64,000 nucleotides of DNA from contig NZ_QLSZ01000005.1 of NCBI RefSeq assembly GCF_003268855.1, positions 62,001 through 126,000 of the forward strand, given 5' to 3'. The notes under the pieces were generated by a model. The model was given only the letters and a program-made list of their open reading frames with translations. It was not told where the DNA came from and ran no database searches. Position numbers and translations under genes: made by a program. Positions 53,245 to 60,886 of the stretch are shown here, piece by piece (position 1 is the first letter of the stretch; every line of letters begins with the position of its first letter). This DNA is from Flavobacterium aciduliphilum (lineage in GTDB: Bacteria > Bacteroidota > Bacteroidia > Flavobacteriales > Flavobacteriaceae).

Positions 53245-54630
53245 TTATTCTGCTGATTGAATATTAATGGGTAATTCATAAGATACTCTGACAGTTTTTC
53301 CATCTTTCTTACCAGGAATCCATCTAGGAGAATATTTCAAAACTCTTATAGCTTCTTTTCCTGTATTGTAACCAATATCTCTAATTACTTTGATGTCAGA
53401 CAATGAACCATCTTTTTCAACTACAAAGGTTACAAATATTTTACCTTTCAATCCTTCTTCCTCTGGAACTTGGAAATTTTGACCAATAAACTTGTAGAAT
53501 TTCTCTATTCCTCCAGGGAAGTCAGGTTTTTCATCTAAACTAGCTGTGTTATAAATATTATCATCAATATTTTCAACACTATTTTGATTGTATTGTTCGG
53601 AATCATTATTAATATAAATGTTTGAATTATCAATAGTGTCAACTGAGTTGGGTGTTTGTACTTCAATTGGTTCGACGATGTTATTAACTGTATCTGATGT
53701 TTCAACTTTTGTAGAGTCTTGGGCTGTAGCAACTGCTGCATCTTCAGATTTTTCGAATATATGGCTAGTCATAAAAAAATATACGACTCCTATAAGTAAT
53801 AAACAACCAGCTAATAATATAAATAATTTTTTATTTGGGTCATTGTCTTTATTTATGACATTATCATTTGTTATATTAGATTTTGTTTCTTTACAGAAAC
53901 CACAATCATTACTTTCTAATGATATACTATTACCACAATTTGTACATGTTTTTTCATTACTTTTTTCGTTTATAAAATTTGAACCACCGCATTCCATACA
54001 AAATTTATGTTCATTAGAAGTTGGGGCTCCACAATTAGAACATGTTTTATTATTTTTTATTTGATATAAAGATTTATTATATTCTTTTTGAGTTGATTCG
54101 TTATAATCTGATTTAAAATTTATTAATATGCTTTTATATTTATCTATTTTTACCCAATAAATAATGAAAAAAAATATAGTTAATAACGATACTAACGGAA
54201 TTAATATTAATGATGGTTTTATTTCATTTTTAAAATTTTCTAGTAATGAATCACTATAATTTTGAATAAATAACAATTTGAAATTGGAAAATAATTTAAA
54301 ATAAAAAAAAATTATTAATCCTAAATTTATTCTGCCTAAGAACCAATACATTAAACCATAGTTTTTACCATAAGGATATTCATTATAGTCATCAATTCCT
54401 TTTTTTTCAAAATCTTTTTGAATTGTTTTTGATATTCTAATAATGTGAGATAAATGAAAAAACACACCAACAATAGGTATTAGACATAACCAAACTTCGT
54501 ATGGTTCAATAACTCTAATTGATGCGTCTGTTTTTTTAATTGTATTTTGAAGTGAATTCAAAAACAAAAAAGGAACAGCAATTAATATTATAATTAATAT
54601 TATAACTATGAATAAATTATGTTGTATCAT
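53245..54630 (-). CDS. membrane zinc-ribbon protein with C-terminal TonB domain
   Basis: A 461-residue membrane protein of unusual build. Residues 1-185 contain about four hydrophobic helices (near 5-25, 45-65, 95-115, 138-160). Two zinc-ribbon knuckles follow: CSNCG with CMECGG (about 199-220) and CTNCG with CGFCKE (about 230-247). A single helix lies near 268-288 (FILLAGCLLLIGVVYFFM), then about 80 Asn/Asp/Ser-rich residues, then a TonB C-terminal fold (PDFPGGIEKFYKFIGQNF, VFVTF-like strand GKIFVTFVVEKDGSLSDIKV, VLKYSPRWIPGKKDGKTVRV). The TonB part is probably periplasmic and the ribbons cytoplasmic. It is the last gene of the leftward set, and its start overlaps the previous stop. Confidence 0.75.
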   Translation of the reverse strand: MIQHNLFIVIILIIILIAVPFLFLNSLQNTIKKTDASIRVIEPYEVWLCLIPIVGVFFHLSHIIRISKTIQKDFEKKGIDDYNEYPYGKNYGLMYWFLGRINLGLIIFFYFKLFSNFKLLFIQNYSDSLLENFKNEIKPSLILIPLVSLLTIFFFIIYWVKIDKYKSILINFKSDYNESTQKEYNKSLYQIKNNKTCSNCGAPTSNEHKFCMECGGSNFINEKSNEKTCTNCGNSISLESNDCGFCKETKSNITNDNVINKDNDPNKKLFILLAGCLLLIGVVYFFMTSHIFEKSEDAAVATAQDSTKVETSDTVNNIVEPIEVQTPNSVDTIDNSNIYINNDSEQYNQNSVENIDDNIYNTASLDEKPDFPGGIEKFYKFIGQNFQVPEEEGLKGKIFVTFVVEKDGSLSDIKVIRDIGYNTGKEAIRVLKYSPRWIPGKKDGKTVRVSYELPINIQSAE

Positions 54631-54986
54631 AATGCACTAAATAAATTAAAAATTAAACTTAGAAAACTTAGAAACATACCTATTGTGCCAAATAATATTG
54701 AAATGACTATTTGAGCAGTTCCATGGCCTTTTTCTCCTTTAGAAATATTTAATATTCCAATAGTAACACCCGCTATCAAAAAAACTATAGGAAATACAAA
54801 TAAAGAAAAAAACGAAACAATGTAACCAGCTATAATCATTCCATTATCACTTTGTGTATTTGAAGATTTTTTATACTCAATTGATGGTTTAAAAATCTGT
54901 TTATATAGAGGAAAACCACACTTTATACATTTATCAGCAAATTCGGAAACTTTTTCACCGCACTCTGAACAAAAAATTAACCCCAT
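54627..54986 (-). CDS. zinc-ribbon two-helix membrane protein (DUF4190-like)
   Basis: A 119-residue protein. The amino-terminal zinc ribbon is FCSECGEKVSEFADKCIKCG (Cys pairs about 6/9 and 20/23). After a polar linker, two long hydrophobic helices lie near 48-80 and 90-117, with a conserved-looking GEKGHGTAQI turn between them, as in DUF4190 membrane proteins. The ribbon is clearly paralogous to that of the next gene upstream at 54991 (VSEFA-x2-CIKCG in both). The stop overlaps the start of the downstream TonB-domain gene by four bases, so expression is coupled. Confidence 0.75.
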   Translation of the reverse strand: MGLIFCSECGEKVSEFADKCIKCGFPLYKQIFKPSIEYKKSSNTQSDNGMIIAGYIVSFFSLFVFPIVFLIAGVTIGILNISKGEKGHGTAQIVISILFGTIGMFLSFLSLIFNLFSAL

Positions 54987-54990
54987 TACA

Positions 54991-55470
54991 TTAAATAAAT
55001 AGACTTATTAAAAAGGCAAGTATCCATATCCAAAAGTAAGTTTGATTTTGGTTTAATAATTCTGCCCTTTTGAATAAATAAACAGGAACAAAAAAGAACC
55101 CCCATAGACTTAAATATTTACCCTTTGTGTTAATATTATTTTTTTGTAAATTTTGAATATCAACGACACAAAAAATACTGTTTAAAACAATGTAAACCCA
55201 CCAAAAACTATCAAAATTATAATAATGATTGCTATTAAATGAGTTCATAAAACCAAACATGAAACCTTGAACAAAAGTTCCAATGATTGGTGTGAAAGCA
55301 ATTATCCATGCATATACATTACTGACTTCGGAGTTATTTATTTTATCATTTGACAAATAACTTGTTTTAGAAATGTTGTTGTTTGAATTTATAGGATAAC
55401 CACATTTAATACATTGAATAGCAAATTCTGAAACTTGAGAACCACATTCAGGACAATATTTTAATGCCAT
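54991..55470 (-). CDS. zinc-ribbon multi-helix membrane protein
   Basis: A 159-residue protein. The ribbon YCPECGSQVSEFAIQCIKCG occupies residues 5-24. A Ser/Asn-rich linker precedes hydrophobic segments near 50-72, 85-100, 118-133 and 143-159 (YAWIIAFTPIIGTFVQGFMF, YFWIWILAFLISLFI). It shares its ribbon with the 54627 product but not its membrane part. Four bases separate it from that gene, so they form one transcription unit. Its function is unknown; proteins of this type often sense or scaffold at the membrane. It is very AT-rich. Confidence 0.72.
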   Translation of the reverse strand: MALKYCPECGSQVSEFAIQCIKCGYPINSNNNISKTSYLSNDKINNSEVSNVYAWIIAFTPIIGTFVQGFMFGFMNSFNSNHYYNFDSFWWVYIVLNSIFCVVDIQNLQKNNINTKGKYLSLWGFFFVPVYLFKRAELLNQNQTYFWIWILAFLISLFI

Positions 55471-55528
55471 ATTTTAGAAGATATTAATATATTTATTTTG
55501 TAAACTTGATAGGATAATAGTTGTGTAA

Positions 55529-55948
55529 TTAATATTCTGAATATAATGCTGTTCTTATTCCATTAACACAATTTTCATGAGCTCGATTTCCAAGTGGACC
55601 TAAAAATGATTTATTTATTAAAGATTTATTATCAGTCCCAATTTGTATCATTACTTCTGATTCATTTTTTTCAAAAATGTTAATAGGATAAATATATCCA
55701 TTTGTGTTTGTTGAAAATGATGCAGAATCACTTAAAATTATAACACCTTTACTTTCATCAAAATCATCTACTTTATAGCCATTATTTTGAGCAAATTTTA
55801 TAATTACTTTTAAAGTTTTCTGCAATGATAAATTTGATTTAATGGTTGTAATGTTTTTAGATGTATCCATATCAACTGACCCTTTTTTGTTTTGATTTAA
55901 AACAAAAATCCCAATACTTATTATTAAAGCTATAATAATTCCGAACAT
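55529..55948 (-). CDS. membrane-anchored hypothetical protein
   Basis: A 139-residue protein with one amino-terminal helix (FGIIIALIISIGIFVLN) and an outside or soluble domain of about 110 residues. The domain alternates short strands and helices (LSLQKTLKVIIKFAQNNGYK, GVIILSDSASF, YIYPINIFE) and ends in a conserved-looking NRAHENCVNGIRTALYSEY. I do not recognise the family. It lies 58 bases before the zinc-ribbon gene and 37 bases after the lipoprotein gene, all leftward, so it belongs to the same set. Confidence 0.65.
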   Translation of the reverse strand: MFGIIIALIISIGIFVLNQNKKGSVDMDTSKNITTIKSNLSLQKTLKVIIKFAQNNGYKVDDFDESKGVIILSDSASFSTNTNGYIYPINIFEKNESEVMIQIGTDNKSLINKSFLGPLGNRAHENCVNGIRTALYSEY

Positions 55949-55985
55949 TATATTATTAGTTATTCAGTTATATTTTTAAATGGTT

Positions 55986-56384
55986 TTATTTTTTAAGTTT
56001 AGCCAACCTTGCTGTTACCGTAACTTCTGCATTTGTGAAAATAAACCCAGAAGATTTGGTTTCAAACTTTGGATAAAATACTACGTCATACCCTGGGTGC
56101 TCTTTTAATAATTTATATATAGCCACATCTTCAGCTTTATCTAGTTTGGTTCTGAAACCAATAATTTGGATACTGTTTTTACTGAATCTCCCTATTTTTT
56201 TTGTGTCTGATAATGGGAATCCAAATAGGAAATTAATTTTGGTGGTGGCAGATATTTGGTCTGTGAATTCAAAATCATTTTTATTAAATTCAACCAAATT
56301 GTTTGGCTCTTTAATAGAACTACTAGATACAGAACAGCTCGTAACTAAAAATGCAGAAAATAAAATAAGAATAACTCTTTTCAT
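55986..56384 (-). CDS. small lipoprotein
   Basis: A 132-residue protein. MKRVILILFSAFLVTSCSVS gives a lipobox (Cys17). The mature domain reads TTKINFLFGFPLSDTKKIGRF, AEDVAIYKLLKEHPGYDVVF and YPKFETKSSGFIFTNAEVTV. This resembles a group of small flavobacterial lipoproteins with a repeated 'peptide binds to YDVVxxP' line (possibly DUF6567-like), but assignment is weak. It lies 87 bases after the sensor kinase gene and is the first gene of the leftward cargo set, so it may be the envelope component of a sensing system. Confidence 0.7.
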   Translation of the reverse strand: MKRVILILFSAFLVTSCSVSSSSIKEPNNLVEFNKNDFEFTDQISATTKINFLFGFPLSDTKKIGRFSKNSIQIIGFRTKLDKAEDVAIYKLLKEHPGYDVVFYPKFETKSSGFIFTNAEVTVTARLAKLKK

Positions 56385-56471
56385 GTGTTTAAGATTTTAA
56401 AATTAAACCACAAACAAAAAGAAAAATATTTTAGTTTTTTTTAAGAATTAGTTAACGTGTGTTTTTAAGAG

Positions 56472-59459
56472 TTATCGTATGGAAATTGAAATCTGAACCA
56501 AAGTTCCATGAACCAATTTTTGAATATTTAAACTGTTTTTAGGCTCCGTTTGAAACAGTTGTAGTCTTTCTTGAACCAAGTTCAGCCCTTTAGAAGTTTT
56601 ACCTTTGCCATCATATCCTTTGCCATTATCGGTGACTTTGCAAATAAGAGTGTTACTTTCTAACAAAAATGCAATATCAAGTTGGCAATTTTTCATAGCG
56701 CTATCAAACGCATGTACAAATACGTTCTCAACCAAAGGTTCAAGTAACATTGGAGGTATTTGAATTTCATGTGTGTCAATTGCCTCATCAATCGTTAATG
56801 TATAGGATACTTTATGCTTTCTTCTTAGGTTTTCTAGTTCAATGTAGCGGTTCAAATAATCTATTTCCTCTTCTAATTGAATAGTAGTTTTAGATGAAAA
56901 ATCGAGTGTTTGACGCATTAGCTTAGAAAATTCGCCCATATACCAAAGAGCATCATCCGTTTGGTTGTCAATCACAAAGTTTTGTATTGAGCTCATAGCA
57001 TTAAAAACAAAATGAGGGTTCATTTGGCTTTGTAAAGCTTGGAGTTTGGTTTCGGCTATGCGCTTTTCTAATTCTGCTTTGTGCTTGATAGCTTTAATTT
57101 TCCTTTTTAAATATAGAAATAACAAAAGGATAAGTGTCAAAGTAACAAATCCCATGAACCAAGTCGTTTGCCAAAAAGGAGGAAAAATTGTAAATCGCAT
57201 TGAGATAGGCGCAATGAGTTCATTGGTTCCTATATTTTTCCCTTGAATGATGAGCTTGTAGTTACCACTTTTTAATCCAAATAACTTTAAGCTGTTTTCA
57301 GAAGAATAAGCACTCCAACTATTCTTCAATCCCACTATTTTGTATCGGTATCTGTTTTTGGTGGCGTTGTATAAATTGTTACTGTTAAAATAGAATTCTA
57401 TATTGTTTTCATTGTAGTTTAATTGCAAATCAGATTGGTTCTTAATCGATTTGTCATTTACCTTAACACCCGTGATTCGAGTTGGACTGTTTACTTTTTG
57501 TTTTCTTAATATAGTTTCTATGTTTATGCTTAACAAACCATTATTAGTTGATATAATTAATTTATTGTTCTTGAAGTCAATTTGAGCATCGGTGTAAATA
57601 GTTTGTTTAAGATTTTCTGTTTGGTTAATAAATTTAAACAACTTAAAGTCTTTTATGATGTTTAATCCCTTATTGGTTCCAATAAAATAGTATTTATCAT
57701 ATTGCCGAATAAAGAAAATAGCGTTTCCGATAAGGTCTTTATCTGGAACCATAATTTTAAAATGTGATAAACGATTGTTCTTCCATCGGCTGAAATAGAC
57801 TTTGCCACTTATTGTGCTTGTGACGACGTTTTGATTGGAGTCAACAAATACTTCATTGATATTTTTATCATAAAGAAACCCCATGTCGGTCATAGATTTC
57901 AAAGTACCATTTTCTAATAAAAGTAATCCTTTGGAATAGGATGCAATCCATAAACCTTGATTTGATTTGAATATCTTTGTGGCATCGAGTCCAATTGGTT
58001 TTTCCTTGTATAGAAGTGTTTTATATTGTTTTATATTTTCATAACGTACAATATATCCATCATAATAGTTTTGACTCAATAAAATAGTTTTGGAGTCAAT
58101 AAAATCGAATACACCTCCTGTTCCTTGGTAATATAGAAACGTAATTATTTTTAAATGTTCATCTAATGAAAATAGCCCATAATTTGTCAAAGCCCAGATG
58201 GTTCCTGATTCGTCTTTTTTTATAGAATGGCAAACAAAGTTTTTTGAATTCTTTAAAAAGATTTTATAGTTATTTTTATCTAAGTTGGTTTTATCGCTTA
58301 TGAGTCTAAGTATTTGAATTTTAATATTTTCGTTGGTAAGAGACTTTATTCCATCTGTATCTTTTTTAGCAATAAAATTGTTCCCACCATACCAAATAGC
58401 ATTATTCTTGTCAATGCAAATGCTATTAATTTCTGGCTTTTGGATTCCTAAAATGTCTTTGCTATAATAGGTTATATCCTTACTTAAATTAATTACAAAT
58501 ACACCTTGGTCAACTGAACCAACCCATAATTGATTCGTTACTTTGTCAAAATACAAACACCAAAACAAAGACGTTGGTAGTTGTAGTTTTTCAGAAAGAT
58601 TACTTAACTTATTTTTTTCAAAACATAGTAATCCTCCCCTAGGTTCATTGACATCCCAACAAGCAGCATAAATATTATTTTGATTATCAGACGCATAATC
58701 CCAAATCACAGGGCAAAAGCCATAACTTGTTTTTTGATGTGTTTTTAAATTGTATACATCAAAATCATTTAAAAAATCATGCCCGTAAAAATTATCACCA
58801 ACAATTAAACCTGAATAATTTTTAGTCTCAGGAAATAAATAATCGAGAACTTGTGAATTTTGAATGTTATTTGGGTTTATTTTTAACTCATAGATATTGT
58901 AATGATTGACTCCAAACACTATTTTATCATTGTATTTTGAAATAAAATTAACTTGAAAATTTTTGTTTGGATTATTTATTTCAAAATCAAAGTTTTTAAA
59001 TTTTTTACCATCAAACACACTCAATCCATCTTCGGTGCCAAAGACCATGCAATTGTGTTTTTCAGAAAAACACATACTTCTGACAGCATTATTTATTAAA
59101 CCTTCCTTTTTAGAATAATAGGTGAATTTTTTACCATCGTATTTAGCAACACCATTACCATATAGTGACAACCAAATATTCTTTTTGTTGTCTTCTGTTA
59201 TTTTCCAAATTAAATTGTATTTAAGTCCTTGCTCTTCTCCTATAATTCTATAATGCAAGCCATCATAGGTACACAATCCCGTTTCTGTTCCAATCCACAT
59301 CAACCCATTAGAATCTTTGAATAAACATTTTATTGCATTCCCAGGCAATCCATCAGCAATGGTAAGATTCTTAACCGATTGACTTTGGGTAAGTAAAAAG
59401 AAAAAAAATAAAACAATACTAAGCGTTTGTTTTTTGGGTAATAGCACTAATAAATTCAT
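56472..59459 (-). CDS. beta-propeller sensor histidine kinase (Reg_prop / Y_Y_Y / LytS-type)
   Basis: A 995-residue membrane sensor. A signal-like segment (LSIVLFFFFLLTQSQS) leads to a periplasmic domain of about 700 residues with two seven-bladed Reg_prop-type propellers (DGLPGNAIKCLFKDSNGLMW, NKKNIWLSLYG-like blades) and a Y_Y_Y domain (NNIEFYFNSNNLYN, YRYKIVGLKNSW). A helix lies near 765-785. The kinase is of the His_kinase/LytS type: QMNPHFVFNAMSSIQNF (His near residue 815), LEPLVENVFVHAF and VTDNGKGYDGKGKTSKGLN. The ATG overlaps the regulator stop by 41 bases. Related sensors control polysaccharide utilisation, but no susC/susD genes are near, so the signal is open. Confidence 0.88.
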   Translation of the reverse strand: MNLLVLLPKKQTLSIVLFFFFLLTQSQSVKNLTIADGLPGNAIKCLFKDSNGLMWIGTETGLCTYDGLHYRIIGEEQGLKYNLIWKITEDNKKNIWLSLYGNGVAKYDGKKFTYYSKKEGLINNAVRSMCFSEKHNCMVFGTEDGLSVFDGKKFKNFDFEINNPNKNFQVNFISKYNDKIVFGVNHYNIYELKINPNNIQNSQVLDYLFPETKNYSGLIVGDNFYGHDFLNDFDVYNLKTHQKTSYGFCPVIWDYASDNQNNIYAACWDVNEPRGGLLCFEKNKLSNLSEKLQLPTSLFWCLYFDKVTNQLWVGSVDQGVFVINLSKDITYYSKDILGIQKPEINSICIDKNNAIWYGGNNFIAKKDTDGIKSLTNENIKIQILRLISDKTNLDKNNYKIFLKNSKNFVCHSIKKDESGTIWALTNYGLFSLDEHLKIITFLYYQGTGGVFDFIDSKTILLSQNYYDGYIVRYENIKQYKTLLYKEKPIGLDATKIFKSNQGLWIASYSKGLLLLENGTLKSMTDMGFLYDKNINEVFVDSNQNVVTSTISGKVYFSRWKNNRLSHFKIMVPDKDLIGNAIFFIRQYDKYYFIGTNKGLNIIKDFKLFKFINQTENLKQTIYTDAQIDFKNNKLIISTNNGLLSINIETILRKQKVNSPTRITGVKVNDKSIKNQSDLQLNYNENNIEFYFNSNNLYNATKNRYRYKIVGLKNSWSAYSSENSLKLFGLKSGNYKLIIQGKNIGTNELIAPISMRFTIFPPFWQTTWFMGFVTLTLILLLFLYLKRKIKAIKHKAELEKRIAETKLQALQSQMNPHFVFNAMSSIQNFVIDNQTDDALWYMGEFSKLMRQTLDFSSKTTIQLEEEIDYLNRYIELENLRRKHKVSYTLTIDEAIDTHEIQIPPMLLEPLVENVFVHAFDSAMKNCQLDIAFLLESNTLICKVTDNGKGYDGKGKTSKGLNLVQERLQLFQTEPKNSLNIQKLVHGTLVQISISIR

Positions 59460-60180
59460 CTTTCTTTCGGATTGAAACTGGAAGCTTTTGACCAGTTATG
59501 AGTTCAGCCAAGAATTCATCTGTTTTACTAAATCGTTTAACAAAATTCATATTTACTAAATACGATTTGTGGATACGGAAAAATAATTCGACAGGTAGTA
59601 ACTCCTCAAAGTGTTTTAATGTTTTTGAAGTAGTGACACTTGTACCATCGGTTAAGTAAAACTTAGTATAGTTACTTTGTGCTTCTGAATAAATAATAGT
59701 ATTAAACTTTACAAATTCAAAACCTGTCTCAGTAGCAATCGCAATTTTCTTATGAGCAGTATCGCCCGAATCAATGTTTTCAATCAAAATATTTAATTGT
59801 TTTTCTTGATTCCCTTTTTTATTTTTTTGTTCAAATCGGTTCACTGCTCCCAATAAATCAACATAATTGATTGGTTTCAATAAATAATCTAATGCACTTC
59901 TCTTAATAGCATCTATGGCGTATTCAGAGTGTGCGGTGGTGAATATTACTTCAAAGTTGATATTTTTAATCTCTTTAAAAAGTTCAAAGCCGTTTTTTTT
60001 TGGCATCTGTATATCCAAAAAAACTAGTTCGGGCTGGTATTCTTCAATTGCTTCTACAGCATCATCAATACTTTCGCAAGTTTTACAGATATGAAATTTG
60101 TTTGGAAAATAGCGTTTAAGCATTTTTTCCAAAAACTCACTAGCATTGTGTTCGTCATCAATCAATATTGTTTTTATCAT
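59419..60180 (-). CDS. LytTR-family response regulator
   Basis: A 253-residue regulator that pairs with the downstream kinase. The receiver has IKTILIDDEHNASEFLEKML, phospho-acceptor Asp in LVFLDIQMPKKNG (about residue 54), TTAHSEYA and DYLLKPINYVDLL (Lys near 106). Residues about 150-250 form a LytTR DNA-binding domain (FVKFNTIIYSEAQSNYTKFY, FRIHKSYLVNMNFVKRF, LPVSIRKKDEF). It is the first gene of the pair; its stop lies inside the kinase coding region, so the two are translationally linked. No clear TAnnTTTG element is visible upstream. Confidence 0.9.
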   Translation of the reverse strand: MIKTILIDDEHNASEFLEKMLKRYFPNKFHICKTCESIDDAVEAIEEYQPELVFLDIQMPKKNGFELFKEIKNINFEVIFTTAHSEYAIDAIKRSALDYLLKPINYVDLLGAVNRFEQKNKKGNQEKQLNILIENIDSGDTAHKKIAIATETGFEFVKFNTIIYSEAQSNYTKFYLTDGTSVTTSKTLKHFEELLPVELFFRIHKSYLVNMNFVKRFSKTDEFLAELITGQKLPVSIRKKDEFISAITQKTNA

Positions 60181-60383
60181 TTGATAAAAATAGGAAAATA
60201 TTAAAAACTAGAATTCACCTAGTTAGTTAACGTAGAATTATGTTATTTAACGTATTTCTATCCTTTGTTAAGTGTTAATATCTACTCATAATAACACCGT
60301 GTATATCTTTAATTTTTTCTGAACCAATTTTCATCAAAAATTTAAGTTCATATATATCCATATATTTATATTAAAAAACACTT
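60181..60383. other. 203-bp divergent intergenic region, AT-rich
   Basis: It separates the leftward regulator from the rightward small gene. GTTAACGT- and TTAACGTA-like elements near 60225 and 60245 form a direct repeat (TTAGTTAACGTA and TTATTTAACGTA), as could suit LytTR-regulator binding. No exact promoter is seen. Confidence 0.4.
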
Positions 60384-60665
60384 ATGCATATCCGAGAACA
60401 AATCTTTAACAAACACAATATAAAGCTTCCTATTATGGGTGGCGATGGTGCCACCATTGAAACATGCGTTATTATAACGGCCGATGGCAAGTATGACTAT
60501 ATATCAATACAAAATCGATATATCAATTGTTTTTTGGGCATGGGTAATTGGAGAAAAGTCAAACAATCTTTGATAATTCAAGAAGACAAAAAAATTGATA
60601 AAATTGTAATTGATTATGGTGGAGAAACTATAGAATACTACTTTGATATAACGGAATGTTTCTAA
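60384..60665 (+). CDS. small hypothetical protein at the right end of the island
   Basis: A 93-residue soluble protein with no signal or helix bundle evident. It reads KLPIMGGDGATIETCVIITA, YISIQNRYINCFLGMGNWRK and IDYGGETIEYYFDITECF, suggesting a small mixed alpha/beta fold. No family is recognised. It is the last gene before the right attachment repeat and is divergent from the two-component pair; it may be cargo. Confidence 0.55.
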   Translation: MHIREQIFNKHNIKLPIMGGDGATIETCVIITADGKYDYISIQNRYINCFLGMGNWRKVKQSLIIQEDKKIDKIVIDYGGETIEYYFDITECF

Positions 60666-60719
60666 TAAAGTAAATTTTCCTAAGTGGTGTTTTTAAGTGG
60701 AAAAATGACAAAAAATGTT

Positions 60720-60727
60720 TATATTTG
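60720..60727 (+). promoter_or_regulatory. -7-like element near the right end of the island
   Basis: TATATTTG matches TAnnTTTG exactly, with TTTTAAGTGG at the -33 position (no TTG). It would drive transcription through the tRNA fragment toward the terminator at 60839, giving a short non-coding RNA. Confidence 0.45.
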
Positions 60728-60783
60728 CACGGTTTTAAAATGGTCTAGCCTTGAATATCAGCTGATTGTGATTGTTTAATCCC

Positions 60784-60829
60784 ACTCATAATCAGGTGGT
60801 CCCTGGTTCGAGCCCAGGTGGGACCACTA
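60784..60829 (+). repeat. right attachment repeat of the island (tRNA 3' fragment)
   Basis: 46 bases identical to 46617-46662, comprising the anticodon-loop edge, T arm and acceptor 3' strand. No tRNA 5' half precedes it, so it does not encode a tRNA. Confidence 0.9.
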
Positions 60830-60838
60830 ATAAAATCA

Positions 60839-60867
60839 AAGCCTTACAGAAATGTAGGGCTTTTTTA
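60839..60867 (+). terminator. original tRNA terminator, now displaced
   Basis: AAAGCCTTACA pairs with TGTAGGGCTTT around a GAAA loop, followed by T. It matches the position and form of the terminator at 46670 and lies just after the right repeat. Confidence 0.75.
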
Positions 60868-60886
60868 TGAATGTTACTTCAAAATC

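Larger units (their letters stand above)
46617..60829. mobile_element. 14.2-kb tRNA-integrated genomic island
   Basis: A perfect 46-bp direct repeat of a tRNA 3' half bounds the segment, and a tyrosine recombinase gene sits beside the intact tRNA, the classic form of a tRNA-targeted integrative element. The predicted excised circle is 14,167 bp. Left to right it carries integrase, possible excisionase, DNMT3-like methyltransferase, winged-helix protein, a structured non-coding region, serine resolvase with two small genes, a leftward set of zinc-ribbon/membrane genes, a sensor kinase and LytTR regulator pair, and a small gene. I see no relaxase, coupling protein or phage structural gene, so it may be a mobilisable island, phage satellite or stand-alone integrative element. 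Cargo genes at 53-56 kb are strikingly AT-rich. Confidence 0.9.

Noticed and set aside
53618..54064. 148-codon rightward frame
   Set aside because: Antisense to the zinc-ribbon/TonB gene, whose Cys motifs and membrane segments are coherent.
60784..60829. Second tRNA gene
   Set aside because: Only the 3' half is present; the preceding bases cannot form the 5' acceptor strand or D arm.
46617..60829. Prophage
   Set aside because: No capsid, terminase, portal, tail or lysis gene can be seen; only recombination and cargo genes are present.
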